Positions 59,101 to 64,000 of a stretch of 64,000 bases of DNA are shown in pieces. Origin of the DNA: Haliotis asinina (lineage: Eukaryota; Mollusca; Gastropoda; Lepetellida; Haliotidae); NCBI RefSeq assembly GCF_037392515.1, contig NC_090282.1, positions 53,840,843 to 53,904,842 on the forward strand. Reading direction: 5' to 3'. The notes beneath the pieces were generated by a model that saw only the letters and a list, made by a program, of their open reading frames with translations, was not told where the DNA came from and searched no databases. The stretch's first letter is position 1, and each line of letters opens with the position of its first letter. The translations under genes were made by a program, and so were the position numbers.

Positions 59101-62100
59101 AACAATTTACCTCTAAGGATGGCAGACCCCCCCAAAAACTCCACCTGGCAGGCGTTTGAGAATGACTGAAGTAGTGTACATTTCAAGATGATATGTAAAT
59201 TATCAACATACCATTTTGTATAATGAAGCAAACAACAAGGTCATGCAGTTGATGGGGTATCGGAAGTCATCACCGCCGAACTCCCTCAGCTGTTTGTAGT
59301 ACTCGACTACCTCCTGGTAACGGCCCTTCTTGTACAGCATGTCCATGATGAGCATGTAGCTGGAGATGTTGTCAAACAGGCTTCTCAGACTCTGCAACAA
59401 CACAACATTCGCACTCAACAACCACACTTCCAGCGTCTCACAAAAACCAGGCAGAGCTTCAGGGCATATGATCGACAGTGAGTGCTAACATCAGTCATTT
59501 CTTCTTTCAGTTGTATACAATTATACAGCTCTTTACTTTCAACGTGAGTAAAAAGTTAACTTCCACACAACCTGATCCTGAAGAGTTGCATAAAAAGGTA
59601 ATGCTACTACGCCAGATGACATGTGTTTTGATCCTCCTGGCACAGTTCCATCATGCAGTTTCAAATGAGATGACTTACAATGTACAGATTTAGTTGCGAC
59701 CACAGACAATGTTCAATGAGCTGTCATACTAAACATGCTTAAACAGTCTTTCCTCATATGTAAATGTATGTATCTTCCCTCGGCAAATTCAGGATTAAAT
59801 GTGAAATTCAGGAAAGGTCACTTTCATACACTTGCATTTCCACTGCTAATATCTAACTTCAAAGGGAAGTAACTCTTCTTCCTTTCATTTCTCCAGCAAG
59901 ATTGTCTTCATTGCACTGATCACTCTTGACTATTCCTTAGATATCAAATCTTAAACACAATCATGAAAATACATACTCTATCAGTTTGCTATCATATCAC
60001 CAAACTTATCGTTTTGATATGACTCCATGGGCAAAACAACTGGGTTAAGATAATTGAGAGCAAATGTTTTTCTCTCACCTCATCCTGGAAAAGTTCCACT
60101 GCTTTATCTACTTCATTTCTGATATGCAGCAGACGTAGCACTGGTGGACCAAAGCAGTATGGTCGGGGGGAATCTTCTGTGTCTTGAGCCCGGTCTGCAC
60201 AAAACCTGCAACATCACAAACAATCACAGTTAACCCAGCCATTCTCTTACAGGAAACCAATGCAACTACAGTGTTCCCAGAAATTATTGAGAAAATCTTT
60301 GTTTTTTTTCTAATGATGCTAAGATTGGAAAAAGGGCTTTCACTATGCACTAAGCATACTAAATAAGGGAGACAACTCTTGAAGGCTAGAAGGCAGCTCA
60401 TTACGTCAAGAGTTATCTCCCTTGTCTGAGCAGACGGCTTCCTGTGTTGACATCGCAGAATTTATAGCAAGAGAGAAAAGAAAGCTCATTCTAGATGATT
60501 TTGAAAGGAGTGAGGCTGATGCTAAAGTGTTAGCTTGTAGACATGGTATTCCTCTGTCTACAGTATACAGAACTTTGAAGAATATTCAAACAGGAACTGG
60601 GATAGAGCACAAAGCAGGGGCAGGTCGGCCTAAGAAATTCAGTGTTGTGGATCGCCGAAGACTTGGGCAGATTGTGAGTAGGGACAAACTGAAAAGTGTT
60701 GAGAACATCAGAAATGAAAGGATTAGCAGAGGAAGTCCTCAGGTATGCAATGAAACAGTTAGGCAGGAATTACAGAGACTTAATTGGGTGAAAAAACGTG
60801 GAATTCCCTCGCCGTTGATGAAAGATGCACAAAAGGAAAAACGTTTAAACTGGTGTCGGGCTCATGAAAATCAAGATTGGGATAATGTTTTCTTTTCGGA
60901 TGAAAGTTCTGTTTGGCTTTTCCCTAATTGTGTGAAAATTTGGACCAAAGATACTGTCAAACCTACCTACCAGCGACCAAAACATAGCCCGAAGTTTCAC
61001 ATGTGGGGTGGCATATCGGCTCGCGGAGTGACGCCATTGTGTGTTTTCACGGGAAACTTGACAAAAGAAAGATACGTTGACATTCTAAATGGTCACCTTC
61101 TTCCGACAGCACAAACATTGTATGAAGATGATTGGATTTTCCAGCATGATAATGACCCCAAACACACTGCGCGCTACACAAAACAGTGGTTGTCGGGCGA
61201 AAATGTTCAAGTTTTAGACTGGCGCAGTTACAGCCCAGGCCTAAACCCAATTGAGAATGTGTGGGGAGTCATGAAGGACAGAATAAACCAAAAGGGACTG
61301 AGAAATATTGAAGATATGAAGGCCGAGGTGGTCCAATATTGGGATACCCTGTCACACGATTACCTACAAACTTTGATGGGTAGTGTGCCTAGGCGTATTC
61401 AGGGATGCATTGCTGAGCGAGGAGGTCTAACAAAGTACTAAAACAAGACTGAGACTGTAAAAGGATGATGTTTTAACATGTTTATGTAAGTAAAACGCCA
61501 GAAGTTAATAAACGTAATGAGTTACATGACGCAACATGATTCTCAATAATTTCTGGGAATACTATAAATACAGACAAAAAAAAATGTAAACTTACCAAGA
61601 CTTCAATAACCATTTTTGTTGATATGTACCAGTATCATTTGAGGAATTTTATTTGCCATTCAGTATCAGTATTTGTCTGCCCTACCTTTTCAACATGGCT
61701 ACTAGTGTCTCTAGGTCTTCATCAGTTTCTGTAACAGCTACTGTTGTCTTCAAGTCCTCAGTAAATATCGTCTGACCTTCTCTAGCTGTTAGATTCTTCA
61801 TACGTTCCATAAAACTTCCTGAAAACATCACAATAATGAACACCAGTTAATACTTTGTAACACTAAAGGATCCCAGCTTTACGACATAAGGTCAGCAGGA
61901 TCCAAATGTTGTATGTCTGTCAAGATTCATTACCAATACCATAAGAGGAAAATATCTTCGCTGACGTAAACAGCTGGTTTCAACAGCACCAAGCATCTAG
62001 TGAAATCCCAAGTTATCTATCTCTTGTTAGTGTTACCTGTGACAATGGCTACACATTGACAATGACATACCCTTAAGAGTTCCAAGTCTGTCTTGTGTCA

Positions 62101-62803
62101 ATACACGAACTCGCCGTAAGTTGTCTAGTCCTAAGATATCTCCATTTAACAGGAATCTCTGCCCTGAAACATTTGAAAAATGAATAAAACCATTATTCAC
62201 ATTAACAGTGATTCAGTTTGGGCACAAGAGAACATCGGCACTTCTCACACCCAGAAATCTTACCCATAAGCTTCTACAATACTAGATTTGTCCTCACCGT
62301 GTGGTGCAAAGCTGGTCGCATATTTCAAGGCTCCCTCCCATAAATCACACACCATGCAAACTTGATATTCTATTCAGGTTCCTGTCTTGTGTAGATGCAT
62401 ATTTGTTGCTTAACACCACACTAAGCAATATAAGAGCAATATAGCAGCAATACGTAAACACACGTAATCAAGTCTGTACCAGACAATCCTGTGATCATGA
62501 TCATGAACAAAAATAGGGATATGATGACCAGTGTCAACCAAACCAATGACCATCTAATCCTGTTGGTTGCCTCTTATGACAAGCATGGGATGCTGAAGCA
62601 GCAGAAATGAATAGCTTGATTCTTATCCCTAGAGGAGGAACAATATGTAGCTATTAGATTTCACAATAATAATAAAGTAGAGCTATCATTCATTGAATAT
62701 TTTTTCTCTTCAATAAATTGTCCAGTAAACATTAACATCAAACACGTCAAATAATCAAGGAAAGTTGAAAATCAGTGAGGACAAGTTACTTACTTGAAGT
62801 CAT
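53127..62803 (-). CDS. PTCD2: Pentatricopeptide repeat domain-containing protein 2 (PTCD2), nine exons
   Basis: Exons in transcript order: 62803-62794 (tentative, MTS), 62163-62071, 61818-61686, 60205-60079, 59391-59212, 55691-55578, 55268-55194, 54732-54615, 53365-53127 (stop TGA at 53129-53127). Phases agree at each junction and total 1089 nt, 362 aa, against 388 aa for human PTCD2 as I recall it. Recognisable stretches: QRFLLNGDILGLDNLRRVRV, YCFGPPVLRLLH, LIMDMLYKKGRYQEVVEYYK (like human FNILMDMLFIKGKY), SLSFIAALAVNQ and IFSET near the end. PTCD2 is a mitochondrial matrix protein with helical PPR-like repeats, needed for processing of cytochrome b mRNA and so for complex III. No long targeting peptide is seen, so the real first exon may lie further upstream. 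The donor of the eighth exon may instead be GTGAGT at 54618. A Tc1-like element and a minisatellite lie in its introns. Confidence 0.87.
53826..54590. repeat. 38-39-bp tandem repeat array in the last PTCD2 intron
   Basis: About 20 units of 'cacacctgtacagtcatcat' plus 'ctacactgtctcacaagg' type, with units of slightly differing length. It lies between the last two exons. Confidence 0.92.
55692..59211. other. PTCD2 intron of 3.5 kb
   Basis: No exon or other gene recognised. Contains scattered molluscan-type motifs ('ccaagggaggtaactct' at 56500). Frames here, for example around 57400-57700 on the minus strand, carry no known domain. Confidence 0.45.
60365..60423. repeat. 18-bp inverted repeat at the start of the transposase frame
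   Basis: Arms 60365-60382 (AAGGGAGACAACTCTTGA) and 60406-60423 differ at one position and leave a 23-base loop. The first codon of the open transposase frame (60422) overlaps the foot of this hairpin. Confidence 0.85.
60422..61441 (+). CDS. Tc1-like transposase (DD34E), 339 codons, no ATG at the start
   Basis: Cut-and-paste transposase acting in the nucleus on its own inverted ends. A helix-turn-helix region (about 20-60, with CRHGIPLSTVYRTLKN) leads to GRPKK (hook-like motif, about 68-72). The catalytic domain has VFFSDESSVW (Asp 1), FQHDNDPKHTA (Asp 2) and SYSPGLNPIENVWG (Glu). I count 34 residues between Asp 2 and Glu, so the triad DD34E is complete. The frame has no stop to 61441 and normal length. 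It begins with TTG at 60422; no ATG occurs upstream in frame before a TGA at 60380, and the first internal Met comes near residue 133, too late. The start may have mutated (ATG to TTG), or a non-AUG start may be used. SPG replaces the common SPD before LNP. Confidence 0.92.
   Translation: MSEQTASCVDIAEFIAREKRKLILDDFERSEADAKVLACRHGIPLSTVYRTLKNIQTGTGIEHKAGAGRPKKFSVVDRRRLGQIVSRDKLKSVENIRNERISRGSPQVCNETVRQELQRLNWVKKRGIPSPLMKDAQKEKRLNWCRAHENQDWDNVFFSDESSVWLFPNCVKIWTKDTVKPTYQRPKHSPKFHMWGGISARGVTPLCVFTGNLTKERYVDILNGHLLPTAQTLYEDDWIFQHDNDPKHTARYTKQWLSGENVQVLDWRSYSPGLNPIENVWGVMKDRINQKGLRNIEDMKAEVVQYWDTLSHDYLQTLMGSVPRRIQGCIAERGGLTKY
62480..62600 (+). mobile_element. Degraded SINE A fragment
   Basis: 'gtctgtaccagacaatcctg' and 'atcctgttggttgcctctta' followed by 'gacaagcatgggatgctgaa' match SINE A. 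It lies in the first PTCD2 intron. Confidence 0.7.
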
Positions 62804-62943
62804 TTGCACTGTGGCAAGAGGGTTTTAAAAAGAAAGTTGATGCCATGTCATGGCGCTTTACAATGAGGGTGACATACTTCTGTACAGATCCAGCTCCTTT
62901 CTTAGGAGAGAAACTTTAAGTTCTAGATGTCCCAAATGGGAAG

Positions 62944-63214
62944 AGTGAGCAAGTGAGTGAGTGAGTTTAGTGTTAAGCCGCACTCAGTAATATTCCAGCT
63001 ATATGGTGGCGGTCTGTAGTGTAAATAATCAAGTCTGGACACGACAATCCAGTGATCAACAACATGAGCAAATTAGGAACCAATGTCATGTGTCAACCAA
63101 GTCAGCGAGGTCTGACCACCTGATCCTGTTAGTCGCCTCTTACAACAAGCATAGTCGCCTTTAAAGGCAAGCATGGTTGCTGAAGGCCTATTCTACCCCG
63201 GGACCTTCAGGGGT
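62944..63214 (+). mobile_element. SINE A, the most complete copy
   Basis: Starts with (GTGA)n, then 'gccgcactcagtaatattcc', 'ggtctgtagtgtaaataatc', 'ccaagtcagcgaggtctgac' and 'tgttagtcgcctcttacaac', and ends 'ctattctaccccgggacctt'. It lies just upstream of the tentative first exon of PTCD2. Confidence 0.88.
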
Positions 63215-64000
63215 TATGAATGGGAACAGGTTAACCTTTAGCCTGCTGAATTAATTTCAGCATAAGGCGCTAATAAGAGGGTGGGTGATTTCAAACACTC
63301 AGTGCATCACTAAAGAAGGGACAACTGAAAAAATATTCAGCTCATTAATACTACATACAAAAATAAACATTATTATCAAAAAATATCCAGATAATTTCAA
63401 ACGTACAGATATTAATTACAAGACAAACATAAATAGAGTAAATTTTCCTGAATTTACCTGAATTACTCGATTGGTAGCCGGATGCGTTTTATACTAGGAA
63501 CCGTATAAATTGTCCAATTATCGCAAACCGATTTCAATATTCTTACTACTGATATTTCATAAGTATCTGACTTTAATTTCGTATATTTGTATCGGCAAAT
63601 ATCCGCGCGACGACAAATTAAAAAATAATTCTGAAAAAAAATAATCGAAAACGTTCGTCGTAAACAAATAATATTTTCGATGTCATGACAGGTCTTACTG
63701 AAATGGCACTATTACGTTTATTTAAACGTGTCATGTAATGAAAATAGCAGAATAAAATACATGATTCATAAGCATTCATGAGTGCAAATATCAAGTGTTA
63801 TGGTTCATTAATTTTTGCACAAACCCACAAAAAGAGGGTGTTAAATCGTGTTGCGCATACGAAAAAACAAACATGGCGCGCTTCGTCGAACTCCTACATA
63901 AAATATAGCTTTTTTGGTCAGAAGAAAGATTACAGAACTCTTCTGTGTAAGACCTGGTGAAAGAGGGAGAATTTCTCATTCTACAAGTGTTCCATGTATC
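63215..64000. other. Upstream region of PTCD2, no gene seen
   Basis: AT-rich, with a small CpG-containing patch near 63860-63895 ('aaacatggcgcgcttcgtcg') that could be part of a promoter. No supported exon. Confidence 0.35.

Larger units (their letters stand above)
60269..61564 (+). mobile_element. Tc1-like DNA transposon with both ends
   Basis: Inverted ends CAGTGTTCCCAGAAATTATT at 60269 and its reverse at 61540-61564 (23 of 25 positions agree), flanked by the TA target duplication at 60267-60268 and 61565-61566. Length 1296 bp. It sits in a PTCD2 intron, on the opposite strand to the gene. Confidence 0.95.

Noticed and set aside
63860-63960. 'aaacatggcgcgcttcgtcg' as the start of another gene
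   Set aside because: The frame closes after about eleven codons and no donor site follows; at most it is promoter sequence.

Overview
The window looks like a mollusc nuclear genome, most probably a vetigastropod of the abalone (Haliotis) type. This is inferred from two abundant SINE-like repeats that I recall from abalone DNA, spliced genes with GT-AG introns, many minisatellites, and DNA transposons, LINEs and SINEs in introns and gaps. I have no database result behind the species call. There is no sign of prokaryotic organisation.

Region 1 (1-22,050) is a tandem cluster of intronless forkhead (Fox) genes on the + strand. It holds a 5'-cut copy at the left edge (1-726), a complete gene (6235-7308) and a more diverged complete gene (20650-21774). 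Between them lie a decayed forkhead fragment (13059-13230) and an orphan promoter with the remains of a 5' end (16755-16890). The forkhead domains look closest to the FoxAB/FoxB group. Non-coding blocks were copied along with the genes: an upstream module (CAATATTGAC ... TAATTAG), a core promoter (GGATTATCT 18-19 bp before ATATAAA), and downstream blocks (TTTGATCAAA). A LINE, SINEs and a Tc1-like relic later interrupted the duplicated units.

Region 2 (22,690-31,460) is mostly repeats: 41-bp, 45-bp and 59-bp minisatellites, a large palindromic AT/AC/GT microsatellite, and pieces of a non-LTR retrotransposon (endonuclease part and 3' end).

Region 3 (31,520-45,642) is a two-exon class A G-protein-coupled receptor. 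Its 13-kb intron carries, in antisense, a self-nested array of a LINE with a restriction-like endonuclease: one nearly whole copy, one broken copy and a 50-bp stub, each set in (TTA)n. A mariner element with two disabling changes lies downstream (47200-48481).

Region 4 (about 53,127-62,803, - strand) is a nine-exon gene for PTCD2, a mitochondrial pentatricopeptide-repeat RNA-processing protein, rebuilt here exon by exon. A Tc1-like element with an intact catalytic triad (60269-61564) sits in one intron and a minisatellite in another.

The best candidate for something undescribed is the Fox cluster with its co-duplicated regulatory modules. Next are the LINE array that grew by inserting into its own TTA flanks, and the Tc1-like transposase that lacks an ATG and begins at the foot of a hairpin.
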